The notes under the pieces were generated by a model. The model was not told where the DNA came from and did not search any database. It was given only the letters and a program-made list of their open reading frames with translations. The position numbers and the translations under genes are program-made. 64,000 nt of DNA, taken from Xanthobacter dioxanivorans (GTDB lineage: Bacteria > Pseudomonadota > Alphaproteobacteria > Rhizobiales > Xanthobacteraceae). The stretch is from NCBI RefSeq assembly GCF_016807805.1, contig NZ_CP063362.1, forward strand, positions 5,560,501 to 5,624,500, given 5' to 3'. Shown here piece after piece: positions 1-9,169 of the stretch (positions are counted from its first letter, which is position 1; each line of letters starts with the position of its first letter).

Positions 1-258
1 AGCATTGCCGCTGGCCACCGCCTGCAAGGTCTGGCCGGCGCCGGACATGTTGATGACGTCCATCTCCACGCCTTCCTTGGCGTAGGTGCCGACCTTTGGG
101 TTCTGGCCGACGGTCATGAAGGCGAGCTGCGGGTCGATGATGCCGGCGGCGTTGCCGAGGCGCACCACCGCCTTGTTCTGCGCGAAGGAGACGGCCGGGC
201 AAAGAAGGCTCGCGCCGGCGGCGCCGATGAGCGCGTTGAAGCTGCGACGGTTGAGCAT
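1..258 (-). CDS. ABC transporter substrate-binding protein, N-terminal part (cut by window edge)
   Basis: Only the first 86 residues are in the window; the gene runs off the left edge. The start at 258 gives a signal peptide with a twin-arginine-like NRRSFN stretch followed by a small hydrophobic core and an SFAQ cleavage region. The mature part begins with VVRLGNAAGIIDPQLAFMTV, which resembles SsuA/THI5-like binding proteins for sulfonates, nitrate or thiamine precursors. It lies 20 bp downstream of the permease gene on the same strand, with the ATPase before that, so it is the last known gene of a three-part importer. The substrate cannot be told from this fragment. Confidence 0.8.
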   Translation of the reverse strand, partial: MLNRRSFNALIGAAGASLLCPAVSFAQNKAVVRLGNAAGIIDPQLAFMTVGQNPKVGTYAKEGVEMDVINMSGAGQTLQAVASGNA

Positions 259-278
259 GCGTTTCCCCTGTTGTTCTT

Positions 279-1163
279 TCAGCTTCCGGCGGCATTGGCG
301 CTGCGGTCGGGCCCGCTCCAGAACAGGACCCGCCGCTCCACCAGCCGCAGCAGCCCATGGAGCAGGATGCCGATGAGGGAGAGAATGATGAAAACCGAGA
401 AGGTGCCGGCGGTGTCCATGGAGGCATTCATGGACAAGATGAGCACGCCGAGGCCGCGCTGGGCGCCGACGAACTCTCCGACCACCGCGCCGACCACCGC
501 GAACACCGCCGCCATGTTGAGCCCGGCGAAGATGTACGGCATGGCCGAGGGCAACCGCACTTTCCAGAACAGCTGCCAGGGATTGGCACCGATGGCGCGC
601 ATGAGCTCGATGCGCTCGGGCTCCACCGCCTTGAAGCCGGCCATGGAGTTCACCATCAGCGGAAAGAAGGTCAAAAGGCAGATGATGACCACCTTGGAGG
701 TGAGGCCGAAGCCGAACCACAGCACGATGATCGGCGCGAGCGCGATCTTCGGCAGGCTCTGGATCGCCACCAGATAGAGGCTGAAGGTCGCCTCGACGAT
801 CCGCACCTGCGAGACGATAGTGCCGAGCAGCAGCCCCGCGGCGCTGCCGATGACGAAGCCGAGCAGCACCTCCATCAGAGTGACGCCGGCATGCAGCCAG
901 TAGCCGCCCCGCGCCGTGAAGCCGGTGTCGAGCCCCTTCCACAGGGCCCACAGCACCTCGCTGGGCGGCGGCAGGATGTAGCTCGGCACGTCCATCCATT
1001 GGACGCCGAACTGCCACGCCAGCAACACGGCGACGAGGAAAGCGGGCGCCAGGAACAGCTCCGGGCGCGTGCGCAGGAGCAGCCGGATGCCGGTGAGCGG
1101 GCGCGGCGAGAGGTCGGGGCGCACGGCGCCGGCCCCTTGCCCCAGGTGGGCCTCGATGGTCAT
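279..1163 (-). CDS. ABC transporter permease (SsuC/TauC type)
   Basis: This 294-residue integral membrane protein is the pore of the importer. About six hydrophobic segments are visible, and the cytoplasmic EAA loop (AIGANPWQLFWKVRLP) that docks on the ATPase lies near residues 180-200. The length is normal for the BPD_transp_1 family. The start at 1163 overlaps the ATPase stop by 4 bases (ATGA), so translation is probably coupled. A longer reading frame extends upstream through the ATPase gene but has no family similarity there. The sulfonate/nitrate/taurine group is recognised; the substrate is not. Confidence 0.9.
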   Translation of the reverse strand: MTIEAHLGQGAGAVRPDLSPRPLTGIRLLLRTRPELFLAPAFLVAVLLAWQFGVQWMDVPSYILPPPSEVLWALWKGLDTGFTARGGYWLHAGVTLMEVLLGFVIGSAAGLLLGTIVSQVRIVEATFSLYLVAIQSLPKIALAPIIVLWFGFGLTSKVVIICLLTFFPLMVNSMAGFKAVEPERIELMRAIGANPWQLFWKVRLPSAMPYIFAGLNMAAVFAVVGAVVGEFVGAQRGLGVLILSMNASMDTAGTFSVFIILSLIGILLHGLLRLVERRVLFWSGPDRSANAAGS

Positions 1164-2026
1164 CCCAGTCCTCCTCCGCCATGCGCCAGCGACACGTCGT
1201 TCAGGCTGTAGAGCAGGCGCCGGATGTCGCTGGAGAGCTGCCCGAATGCCGGCTCCCCCATGGCGTCGAGGCCGCGCGGGCGGGGCAGCGGCACGTCGAT
1301 GATGCGCGCGATGCGGCCGGGCCGCGGCGTCATCACCACCACCCGGTCGCCGAGGAACACCGCCTCCGGAATGGAATGGGTGATGAGGACGATGGTCTTC
1401 CCGCTTTCGCGCCAGATGCGCTGGAGGTCGAGATTCATCTGCTCGCGCGTCATGGCGTCGAGGGCGCCGAACGGCTCGTCCATGAGCAGGATCGCGGGGT
1501 CGCAGATGAGCCCGCGCGAGATGGCGGCCCGCTGCTGCATGCCGCCGGAGAGTTCGCCGGGATACTTGTTCTCGAAGTCGGAAAGACCCACCATTTTCAG
1601 CAGGTCGCGGGCCCGGGCGCGACATGATGCGGCCGGCAGCCCCTGCACCTCGGCCGGCAGCAGCACGTTCTCCAGCACGGTGCGCCAGGGCAGCAGGACC
1701 GGGCTCTGGAACACCATGCCGATGTCCCGGCGCGGCTTCAGCACCGGCTGACCCACCACGCGCAGCTGGCCGGAAGACGGGGCGACGAGGCCGGCCATGA
1801 TCTTCAGCAGCGTGGACTTCCCGCAGCCGCTCGGCCCGACGATGGTAATGAACTCCTTCTCCTTCACGGAGAGGGAAATATCGCAGAGCGCGTGCACGCG
1901 CTCGTTCCGGACCGTGAGAAACACTTTGTCGAGGTGCGAGATACGGATCGCGGGATCTTCCGCCTCCACCTCATTCCGCAAGGGAATGGGGATGCGTTCC
2001 GCGAGACGTGCCGTCTCCAGAGACAT
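1160..2026 (-). CDS. ABC transporter ATP-binding protein (SsuB/TauB type)
   Basis: This 288-residue ATPase energises the importer from the cytoplasmic side. Walker A GPSGCGKST, signature LSGGMQQRAAISRGL and Walker B ILLMDEPFGALDA are all intact, and the H-loop histidine is in VLITHSIPEA. The N-terminal 25 residues before the core are a family-typical extension. It is the first gene of the ATPase-permease-binding protein set. A LysR gene lies 124 bp upstream on the same strand and is a plausible regulator. Confidence 0.92.
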   Translation of the reverse strand: MSLETARLAERIPIPLRNEVEAEDPAIRISHLDKVFLTVRNERVHALCDISLSVKEKEFITIVGPSGCGKSTLLKIMAGLVAPSSGQLRVVGQPVLKPRRDIGMVFQSPVLLPWRTVLENVLLPAEVQGLPAASCRARARDLLKMVGLSDFENKYPGELSGGMQQRAAISRGLICDPAILLMDEPFGALDAMTREQMNLDLQRIWRESGKTIVLITHSIPEAVFLGDRVVVMTPRPGRIARIIDVPLPRPRGLDAMGEPAFGQLSSDIRRLLYSLNDVSLAHGGGGLG

Positions 2027-2150
2027 ACGTTTTCTCCCTATCGAAGCTTTTTTTCTTGGGTCTGAGCCCGGCTACGACAGGAGGAAGGCTAGGGGATGGA
2101 CGCGATGCCATCCAATACTTTAGTGCTATGCCCATGATGCCGTAGAAGCA

Positions 2151-3125
2151 TCACTTCGCGGGAAGGGTCGGCTTGCGCCGGACACGTCGCGCGCGGGCCA
2201 GGGGCGATCCGGAATCCGGCGAGCCGAACGTGCCCTCCGACTGAAGCCGGGCCATTTCGGCCCGCGTCATTTCGATCATCTTCTGCACTGCCGGCGTGAG
2301 CGGGCGATCGGTGCGCCAGGCGAGGACGCGGTCCATGAGCCAGCCCTCCACGCGGCACAGCGTCAGCGTCCCCGCCTCATAGTCGCGCAGAACCGCGCTA
2401 TGCGGCAGCACCGCATAGCCGAGGCCCGCCATGACCAGCTTCTTCTGCACCTGGAGGCTCTCGGTCTCGATGCCGATGTGGGGCTTTTCGCCGCTCGCGG
2501 CCAGGTTCAGGTCGAGCCAGCCGCGCACCGCGCTCGGCGGGGCGGCGAGAACGAGCGGCAGCGGGACCACGTCGCGCCAGTTGCAGGCAGCCCCCGGCGG
2601 AAAGCGCCCGGCGGGCCCCACCACATAGACCGGCTCGCGCACCAGGTGCTCGAGCCCCACGTGGCGGGCCGGGATGTCACGGACATTGGGCAGGATCGCA
2701 ATGTCGAGGTCCCCCGCGAGCAGCCAGGACCGCAGCAGTCCCACTCCCTCCATGAAGGAGAGCTTCACCTGCGGATAGAGAGCGAGATAGGTCTTCGACA
2801 GCGCAGGGAACAAGATTTCGGCGACGGACGGTGGCGCGCCGAACGTCACCACGCCGCTCGGCACGGTGCCTTCCGCCCGCACGTCCGCGGCGGCCTGTTC
2901 CACCTGCCGGCGGATGAACCGCGCACGCTCCAGCAGAAGCGTGCCGGGCGAGGTCGTCACGATGCCCCGGCTGCCCCGGCTGAAGAGCTTGACGCCCAGT
3001 TCCTCCTCCAGCTTCTGGATCTGCCGCGTCAAGGCCGGTTGGGCGATGCGCAGCGCCTCCGACGCCTTACGGAAACTGCCGAGCTCGGCGATCTGCACGA
3101 AATACTCGAGCTGCTTGTCGTTCAT
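2151..3125 (-). CDS. LysR-family transcriptional regulator
   Basis: This 324-residue protein has the normal LysR layout. A winged helix-turn-helix at residues 1-60 (LEYFVQIAELGSFRKASEAL, then QPALTRQIQKLEEELGVKLF) is followed by a periplasmic-binding-protein-like effector domain from about 90 to 295. The basic C-terminal tail (RARRVRRKP) is unusual but not informative. It sits between the amidase gene upstream and the ABC transporter genes downstream, all on the same strand, and could control either. The effector is not predictable. Confidence 0.9.
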   Translation of the reverse strand: MNDKQLEYFVQIAELGSFRKASEALRIAQPALTRQIQKLEEELGVKLFSRGSRGIVTTSPGTLLLERARFIRRQVEQAAADVRAEGTVPSGVVTFGAPPSVAEILFPALSKTYLALYPQVKLSFMEGVGLLRSWLLAGDLDIAILPNVRDIPARHVGLEHLVREPVYVVGPAGRFPPGAACNWRDVVPLPLVLAAPPSAVRGWLDLNLAASGEKPHIGIETESLQVQKKLVMAGLGYAVLPHSAVLRDYEAGTLTLCRVEGWLMDRVLAWRTDRPLTPAVQKMIEMTRAEMARLQSEGTFGSPDSGSPLARARRVRRKPTLPAK

Positions 3126-3260
3126 GTCGCCGGGCTCCGCCGGAGCCGGATCCGATCAGGTTGAATCGGCCTGGTCGGAAATTCCGCCTCTGGCTTGAAG
3201 GAAGAGAACGCGTTCTCCCGGTGGAGTCTAGGCGATTAACGGGGCGGCCTGAAGTCTTTG

Positions 3261-3285
3261 GCGGGGGACTGAATTCTACCCCCGC
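3261..3285. terminator. Perfect 7-bp inverted repeat after the amidase gene (possible terminator or operator)
   Basis: GCGGGGG and CCCCCGC are separated by 11 bases (ACTGAATTCTA). The element is about 80 bp past the amidase stop and 136 bp before the LysR start. No T-run follows on either strand, so a classic intrinsic terminator is doubtful. A protein-binding site for the LysR product is the alternative. Confidence 0.35.
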
Positions 3286-3362
3286 GTGCACCCATCCATC
3301 TGGATGAATTTCCAAACGGCCGCTGAGGCAGACCAGGCAGGCCCATGCACGACGCCCCGGAA

Positions 3363-4766
3363 TCACGGGGTGGGCGGACGGTTGTAGCCGGGGGCCTGCG
3401 TGCGCTCGAACGCCGCCGCCGCGCGCACCACGTCATCCTCGCAATAGGCCCGGCCGACGATCTGCAGGCCGATGGGCATGCCCTGCGGCGACAAGCCGGC
3501 GCACACCGCGCCCGCCGGCTGGCCGGTGAGGTTGAACGGGTAGGTGTAGAACACCCAGGAGACGAGGTTGCGGTCCTCCAGGCCCTCGGGGATGTTCCGG
3601 CCGGCTTCGAGCGCGCTCACCGGCAGCACCGGCGAGATGAGCAGGTCGTAGCGATCGAAGAACAGCCGCATCTTCTCGCGCAGCGCATAGCGGGCGAAGA
3701 CGCTGGCATGGTAGCTCTTCATCTCCTGCGACAGGGCGGGCATGAGGATGTCGGCCACCGCCGGATCCAGAAGCTCGCGCTGGGTCTCCAGCACGCTGCG
3801 CAGGCGGGTGCCGACGCCGGCATAGAATTCGGCCGTCCACAGGTCGGCGGGGTCGGTGTCGAACACCTGCTCAACCAGCTCCACATGGCACCCCAGGGCC
3901 TCGAAAGTGCGGGCGGCGCGGTCGGTGGCCTCCACCACCTCCGGCGCCGAGCGGGCATAGCCGAAGGTGGGGCTGTAGGCGATGCGCATGCCCGCCACCG
4001 AAGCCTGCGCCGCGCCCAGCACGTCCGGCACCGGGCCGGCGACGCCGAAGGGATCACGCCGGTCGTGCCCGGCGACGGCGGAGAACAGCAGCGCCGCATC
4101 CGCCATGGAACGGGCGATGGGTCCCACATGGCCGAGCGTCGGCGTCGCCGAGGTCGGCCACACCGGCACCCGGCCGAAATGCCCCTTCAGCCCCGACAGG
4201 CCGCTGAACGCGCAGGGAATGCGGATGGAGCCGCCCCCATCCGTGCCCAAAGCGAAGGGCGTGATCCCCGCCGCCACCGAGGCGGCCGCTCCGGCGCTCG
4301 ACCCGCCGGGGGTCATGGCCAGATTCCAGGGATTGCGGGTGATGCCGGTCAGCGGGCTGTCGCCGATGGGCTTGCAGCCGAATTCGCTGGTGGTGGTCTT
4401 GCCGATGAGGATGCCGCCCGCCGCCTTGGCGCGCTCCACCGCGGGGGCATCCACCTCGGCGACGTTGCCGGCCATGGCGCGCGAGCCGGAGGCATAGCGC
4501 ACGCCCTTCACCGCCATCAGGTCCTTGGCGGAGAAGGGAAGCCCGTGGATGAGGCCCAGCGGCGCCCCCTTCATCACCGCATCCTCGGCGATGCGGGCGG
4601 CGGCGAGCGCCTCCTCCTCCATGATCACGCAGAAGGCGTTGAGCGTATCCTGCGTGGCGCCGGCGCGGTCGAGGGCGCGACGCGTCAGCTCCACGGGCGA
4701 AACCTCGCGCCGGGCGACCAGGGCACGCAGGGCATGGGCGCTGAGAAAATCGAGATCGGCAGACAT
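3363..4766 (-). CDS. Amidase (amidase signature family)
   Basis: This 467-residue enzyme should hydrolyse a carboxamide to the acid and ammonia or an amine in the cytoplasm. The amidase-signature Ser-cisSer-Lys triad is visible: the lysine in FSAKDLMAV, the cis-serine in PGGSSAGAA and the nucleophile in DGGGSIRIP. The length is normal. It is the last gene of a minus-strand run that starts at livK, following a cyclase-family hydrolase with about 110 bp of hairpin-rich spacer. With its neighbours it probably hydrolyses the imported compound or a ring-opened product. GatA is unlikely because no gatB or gatC is nearby. Confidence 0.9.
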   Translation of the reverse strand: MSADLDFLSAHALRALVARREVSPVELTRRALDRAGATQDTLNAFCVIMEEEALAAARIAEDAVMKGAPLGLIHGLPFSAKDLMAVKGVRYASGSRAMAGNVAEVDAPAVERAKAAGGILIGKTTTSEFGCKPIGDSPLTGITRNPWNLAMTPGGSSAGAAASVAAGITPFALGTDGGGSIRIPCAFSGLSGLKGHFGRVPVWPTSATPTLGHVGPIARSMADAALLFSAVAGHDRRDPFGVAGPVPDVLGAAQASVAGMRIAYSPTFGYARSAPEVVEATDRAARTFEALGCHVELVEQVFDTDPADLWTAEFYAGVGTRLRSVLETQRELLDPAVADILMPALSQEMKSYHASVFARYALREKMRLFFDRYDLLISPVLPVSALEAGRNIPEGLEDRNLVSWVFYTYPFNLTGQPAGAVCAGLSPQGMPIGLQIVGRAYCEDDVVRAAAAFERTQAPGYNRPPTP

Positions 4767-4804
4767 GGGCAGCGCTCCCGGTCGGGGAAGTCAGGCAAAG
4801 AGTG

Positions 4805-4868
4805 CCGCCGGATGGCCGGCAGTGACCATCCGGCGGACCCATACGTCTCGGTCGGGGCGAGAGACGTA
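4805..4868. other. Two consecutive hairpins in the cyclase-amidase spacer
   Basis: CCGCCGGATGG and CCATCCGGCGG form a perfect 11-bp inverted repeat at 4805-4836 with a 10-base loop. TACGTCTC and GAGACGTA form a second, 8-bp one at 4842-4868. Both lie between the cyclase stop and the amidase start. No U-run follows either hairpin. They could protect the upstream mRNA end or partly end transcription, giving less amidase than transporter message. Confidence 0.45.
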
Positions 4869-4874
4869 CTCCGG

Positions 4875-5570
4875 TCAGTTGAGCACGGCGAAGGCGCGCA
4901 CCGGCGAGCCCGAGCCGCCCTTGAACTTCAGCGGCACGCCGAAGAACTGGAACTCGCCCTTGCCCACCAGTTCCTCCAGGTTCACCAGCCACTCCCAGTG
5001 GCTCATGCCGAGCTCGCGGCACAGCCGGTGCTGGGCGAAGATGTTGTCGGAGGGCTTGTCGGTGGAGGGACCTTCCACGCCCTGCATCTTCGAACCGCGG
5101 TCATACAGCCACTGGGTGGCTTCCGCCGTGAGCAGGGGGTTCTTCCAGACGGAATCGAGGCTTGGATAGTTGCGCTTGTGGAAGCCGGTGCACAGCAGCA
5201 CGATATGCCCGTCCACCTTCACGCCAGAGGCCGCCTCGGCCTTCTCCATGTCCTCCACCGTGATCTCGCCGAGGTCGGGGATGTGGGTGAGGTCGAAGCA
5301 CACGGCCTTGCCCATGAACATCTCCAGCGGCATCTCGTCGATGGGCGCGCCGTCCGGCTTCACGTGGCGGAAGGCATCCACGTGGGTGCCCACATGGTCC
5401 AACATGGCGATGAAATTGGTCTGGAAGGTCATGGCGTCGCCCGGCACGCCGAGGCCGAGCGCCTTGGAGCTTTCGTGGCTCATGTGAGTGGTGATGACCG
5501 GGCGCTGGAAGAGCTTGTGGGCGGGCATGTTGTCTTCGATGAGGAGGCTGAGGTCGACAACTTTGGACAT
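4875..5570 (-). CDS. Cyclase family protein (kynurenine formamidase / isatin hydrolase superfamily)
   Basis: This 231-residue metal-dependent hydrolase belongs to the PF04199 fold. The metal-binding signature is DHVGTHVDAFRH, matching the family pattern HxGTHxDxxxH. Family members hydrolyse formylkynurenine, isatin or other cyclic or N-acyl amides. A good ribosome site (AAGGAG) precedes the ATG at 5570. It lies 41 bp after livF and before the amidase, so a role in opening an imported cyclic amide is a reasonable inference. No kynurenine-pathway genes are present to support a formamidase role. Confidence 0.85.
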   Translation of the reverse strand: MSKVVDLSLLIEDNMPAHKLFQRPVITTHMSHESSKALGLGVPGDAMTFQTNFIAMLDHVGTHVDAFRHVKPDGAPIDEMPLEMFMGKAVCFDLTHIPDLGEITVEDMEKAEAASGVKVDGHIVLLCTGFHKRNYPSLDSVWKNPLLTAEATQWLYDRGSKMQGVEGPSTDKPSDNIFAQHRLCRELGMSHWEWLVNLEELVGKGEFQFFGVPLKFKGGSGSPVRAFAVLN

Positions 5571-5611
5571 GATTTCTCCTTGGACTGGCAGGGACGTGCT
5601 GAAGGATGGCC

Positions 5612-6349
5612 TCAGGCGGCCGGTTTCTTGCGGCCGAGGAAGGCTTCCATCACCTCTGGATCGCGGGCGAGGTCAGCGCTGGGCCCGGATCGCGCCACCC
5701 GGCCGTTGGCGATGACATAGGCGTGGTCGGCGATGGCCAGCGCATAGGAGGCGAGCTGCTCCACCAGCAGGATGGTGAGGCCGGCCCTGTTCAGCGCCGC
5801 GAGCACGCCCATGAGCTGGTCGACGATCTTCGGCGCGAGGCCGAGGGACAATTCGTCGATGATGAGCAGTTCCGGCTCGGCCATGAGGCCGCGGGCGATG
5901 GCCAGCATCTGCTGCTCGCCGCCGGACATGGAGCCGGCCTGCTGGCCGAGGCGCTCCTTCAGGCGCGGGAACAGGTCCAGCACCTTCTCCCGCGTCGCCT
6001 TGGCCTTCGCGCCCCTGAGGCCGCCATGGACGTAGGCGCCGAGGATCAGATTGTCCTCGACACTCTGGTCGGGGAAGATCAGGCGGCCTTCCGGCACCAT
6101 CACCAGGCCTTGCTTCACCTTGGCGTTCGCGCTCATGCGCGTGGTGTCGGCGCCGCGGAACAGCACCTTGCCGCCGGAGGGCGCGACCAGCCCGGTCGCC
6201 CCCTTCACCATGGACGACTTGCCGGCGCCGTTATTGCCGATGACGGCCACCAGCTGGCCGCGCTTCACCTGAAGCGAGATGTCGCGCACCGCCACCGCCG
6301 CGCCGTAGCGCAGCTCCATGGACTGGATGTCGAGGAGGATGTCGCGCAT
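5612..6349 (-). CDS. livF: Branched-chain amino-acid-type ABC transporter ATPase LivF
   Basis: This 245-residue ATPase is one of the two nucleotide-binding subunits of a HAAT-family importer. Walker A GNNGAGKSS, signature MSGGEQQMLAIARGL and the Walker B region LLIIDELSLGLAPK are present. The usual DEP after Walker B reads DEL here, a mild change. It starts 2 bp after the livMG stop, so the genes are coupled. Family members carry amino acids, urea or amides. The neighbouring cyclase and amidases suggest an amide rather than leucine. Confidence 0.92.
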   Translation of the reverse strand: MRDILLDIQSMELRYGAAVAVRDISLQVKRGQLVAVIGNNGAGKSSMVKGATGLVAPSGGKVLFRGADTTRMSANAKVKQGLVMVPEGRLIFPDQSVEDNLILGAYVHGGLRGAKAKATREKVLDLFPRLKERLGQQAGSMSGGEQQMLAIARGLMAEPELLIIDELSLGLAPKIVDQLMGVLAALNRAGLTILLVEQLASYALAIADHAYVIANGRVARSGPSADLARDPEVMEAFLGRKKPAA

Positions 6350-6351
6350 GC

Positions 6352-8139
6352 TCAGGCCTCCGCCTTCGCGTGGTCGAGGGAGGTGCCGAAATAGGCCTCG
6401 ATGACGCGCGGATCGTCCTGCACCACTGAGGGCGTATCGGAGGCGATCACCTGCCCGTAGTCGAGCACGGTCACGGTATCGGCCACCGCCATGATGAGCT
6501 CCACATGGTGCTCGATGAGCAGCACCGAGACGCCCAGCGCCGCGATGCGCCGGATCATGACCTCCAGCTCGTCGATCTCCTGCGTGGTGAGGCCGGCGGC
6601 CGGCTCGTCCAGCAGCAAGAGGCGGGGCCGCGCCGCCAGCGCGCGGGCGATCTCGAGCCGTCTCTGCAGGCCGAAGGGGAGGAAGCGCGCCTCCTCGTTG
6701 GCATAGTCCTCAAGCCCCACGAAGGTGAGGAGGCCGATGGCGGCGCGGCGGCATTCGCTCTCCTGTCGGCGCATGTCGGAGGTCCGCAGCAGGGCCGAGA
6801 CGAGGCCGTAGCCGAGGCGCTGCTGGTAGCCGACCATCACGTTCTCCAGCACGCTCATGTCGGAGAACAGCTCGGTGTTCTGGAAGGTGCGCGAGAGACC
6901 GACGCGGGCGATCTCGTGGGAGCGCTTGCCGGCGAGCTGGATGCCGTCCAGCTCGAAGGCGCCCTCGGTGGGCTGGTAGAAGCCGGAAATGGTGTTCACG
7001 AACGTGGACTTGCCGGCGCCGTTCGGCCCGATCAGCGCATGCACCTCCCCGGGCTTCACCCGCAGGGATGCCTTGTTGAGGGCGGTGAGCCCGCCGAAGC
7101 GCACGGTGAGGTCGCGGGCCACCAGCTCCGATTTCTGCTCGCGCGCCTCCCTGCGCAGCGTCCCGTCGGCGGGCAGCCCCTCGCAGGCAGCCACCGCGCG
7201 CGGCGCGGGCCTCAGCCGCTTCAGGCCGTAGGCGAGCGACCCCATGATGCCGCGCGGCATCACGAACATGACCACCAGCAGCAGGGCGCCGTAGGCGAAC
7301 TTCTGCCAGACCGCGAACTCCTGCAGGTATTCCGGCAAATAGGTGAGGATATAGGCGCCGAGCACCGGCCCGAAGGTGGAGGCCGCCCCGCCCAGGATCA
7401 CCATCAGAAGAAAGCGCACGCTGTCTGAGAAGGTGAAGATGTCCGGTGAGATGTACGAGTTGAGGAAGGCATAGAAGGTTCCGGCGAGGCCCGCCGTCAC
7501 CGCCGCGGCCACGAAGGCGAGGGTCCGCAGGCCGGTGGCGTCCACGCCCAGCGCCCGCGCCGCGATCTCGCTCTGGGACACGGCACGCATGGCGCGGCCG
7601 TAGCGGGAGACCTTGAGATTGTGCGCGGCGGCGGTGGCGAGGAACAGGAACACCGCCAGCACGCAATAGAAGGCATAGCCCGACAGGCGCATGCCGAACA
7701 CGTTGGGCGAGGGGATGGAGGTGATGCCCGTGGTGCCGCCGGTGAGCGATTGCCACTCGATGGCGACATTCTCCACGATCAGGCCGAAGGCGATGGTGAC
7801 CACCGCGAGATAGACGCCGCGCACCCGCACCGTGGGATAGGCGAGCAGCACGCCGAACAGGCCGGCCACCAAAGCGGCGACGAGGCTCGCCGAGATCATG
7901 TCGAAGCCCGCCCGCGTCGCCAGGATGGCGCCGGTATAGGAGCCCAGCGCGAACAGGCCCGCCTGGCCCAGCGAGACGAGGCCGGTGAGCCCAACCAGCA
8001 CGTTCAGCCCCACGGCGATGATGCCGTAGATGAGGAACAGCATGAACAGGCGCAGCTCATACTCGTTGGAGGAGGCGAGCGGCACCGCCACCAGGATCGC
8101 GGCGAGCGCCAGGAAGCCGAGAAGGGTGAGGTGTCTCAT
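6352..8139 (-). CDS. Fused LivM permease - LivG ATPase
   Basis: The start at 8139 (overlapping the livH stop, ATGA) gives a 595-residue fusion. Residues 1 to about 325 are a LivM-type permease with multiple hydrophobic segments. A short linker (about 325-345) leads to a LivG-type ATPase with Walker A GPNGAGKST, signature LPFGLQRRLEIARALA and Walker B LLLLDEPAAGLT. Such fusions are known in this transporter family, and they fix the permease:ATPase ratio. No stop or frameshift separates the halves. It works with LivH, LivF and LivK encoded next to it. Confidence 0.92.
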   Translation of the reverse strand: MRHLTLLGFLALAAILVAVPLASSNEYELRLFMLFLIYGIIAVGLNVLVGLTGLVSLGQAGLFALGSYTGAILATRAGFDMISASLVAALVAGLFGVLLAYPTVRVRGVYLAVVTIAFGLIVENVAIEWQSLTGGTTGITSIPSPNVFGMRLSGYAFYCVLAVFLFLATAAAHNLKVSRYGRAMRAVSQSEIAARALGVDATGLRTLAFVAAAVTAGLAGTFYAFLNSYISPDIFTFSDSVRFLLMVILGGAASTFGPVLGAYILTYLPEYLQEFAVWQKFAYGALLLVVMFVMPRGIMGSLAYGLKRLRPAPRAVAACEGLPADGTLRREAREQKSELVARDLTVRFGGLTALNKASLRVKPGEVHALIGPNGAGKSTFVNTISGFYQPTEGAFELDGIQLAGKRSHEIARVGLSRTFQNTELFSDMSVLENVMVGYQQRLGYGLVSALLRTSDMRRQESECRRAAIGLLTFVGLEDYANEEARFLPFGLQRRLEIARALAARPRLLLLDEPAAGLTTQEIDELEVMIRRIAALGVSVLLIEHHVELIMAVADTVTVLDYGQVIASDTPSVVQDDPRVIEAYFGTSLDHAKAEA

Positions 8140-9011
8140 ACCTTCATCACCTCCCTTTTGCCGAACAGTCCCTGGGGGAAGACGAGCAGCGTGAGGATCA
8201 TGAGGGAGAAGCCGATGATCTCGCGGGCGGCGGTGGAGATATAGCCCTCCACGAACTTCTCCATCACCCCGTAGACGAGGCCGGTGATGACCACACCGGG
8301 GGCCGAGGTGATGCCGCCGATGATCGCCACCGCGAATCCCTTCAGTCCCGGCAGCACCCCCATGGCGGCGGAGGCCTGCACCACCGGGGCCACCAGCACG
8401 CCCGCCGCCGCGCCGAGCAGCCCGGCGAGGGCGAAGGAGAAGGCGACGACGAAGTTCACGTTGATGCCCATGAGGGCGGCGGCGTTCTTGTTGTGGGCGA
8501 CGGCGCGCATGGCGCGGCCCACCAGCGTGTGGCGCTGCAGGGCCCTGAGGCCGAACATGGCGATGAGCGCCACCAGCGGGATGACAAGTTCCTGCGGATA
8601 GACGCCGGCCCCCAGGATGTGGACCGAGGAGGCGATGCCCGGCGAGGGCAGCGGGCGGGCGTAGCCCTGCGTCTGGATGGTGGCGAAGCTCTCCACCATG
8701 ATGCCCACGGCGATGGTGGTGAGCATCCAGCCCACGGACCCCTGCTGGCCGAGGAAGGGCCGCACCGCGACCCGTTCCAGCACCAGCCCGAACAGGCCGC
8801 CGGCGAGGATGGCGACGAGGCTGGCGAGGCCGAGCGGCAGGCCGGCGGCGAGGAGATAGACGGCGAGCAGGCCACCGATCATCAGCGTGTCGCCATGGGC
8901 GAAGTTCACCGCCTTGGCCGACGACCACATGATGTGGAAGCCGAGCGCCACCAGGGCGTAGATGCCGCCGATGGCGAGGCCGGACAGAAGGTATTGCACC
9001 ACTGTGGTCAT
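8136..9011 (-). CDS. livH: Branched-chain amino-acid-type ABC transporter permease LivH
   Basis: This 291-residue permease starts at 9011 (MTTVVQYLLSGLAIGGIYAL). The frame stays open upstream to 9173, but that extension reads like non-coding DNA. The LivH hallmark GIYALVALGFHIMWSSAKAVNFAHGD lies near residues 15-40, and about eight hydrophobic segments follow. It overlaps livMG by 4 bases. A spacer of 158 bp separates it from livK upstream, so livK may be made in excess, as is usual for binding proteins. Confidence 0.92.
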   Translation of the reverse strand: MTTVVQYLLSGLAIGGIYALVALGFHIMWSSAKAVNFAHGDTLMIGGLLAVYLLAAGLPLGLASLVAILAGGLFGLVLERVAVRPFLGQQGSVGWMLTTIAVGIMVESFATIQTQGYARPLPSPGIASSVHILGAGVYPQELVIPLVALIAMFGLRALQRHTLVGRAMRAVAHNKNAAALMGINVNFVVAFSFALAGLLGAAAGVLVAPVVQASAAMGVLPGLKGFAVAIIGGITSAPGVVITGLVYGVMEKFVEGYISTAAREIIGFSLMILTLLVFPQGLFGKREVMKV

Positions 9012-9169
9012 GGCGGGCGACCTGACTGATGGGGGTGGATCCCGGCTGGGCCGGCGGAAGCGGTCGGCCGAGGCAGAGGCGGGAGGCGGCGAGGGAAACC
9101 GCCTGCCGACATCAGGAGAGGACGCGCCGATCAGAATGCGAGCAATCTGGCCAGCGCGTGCTCCAGGGC

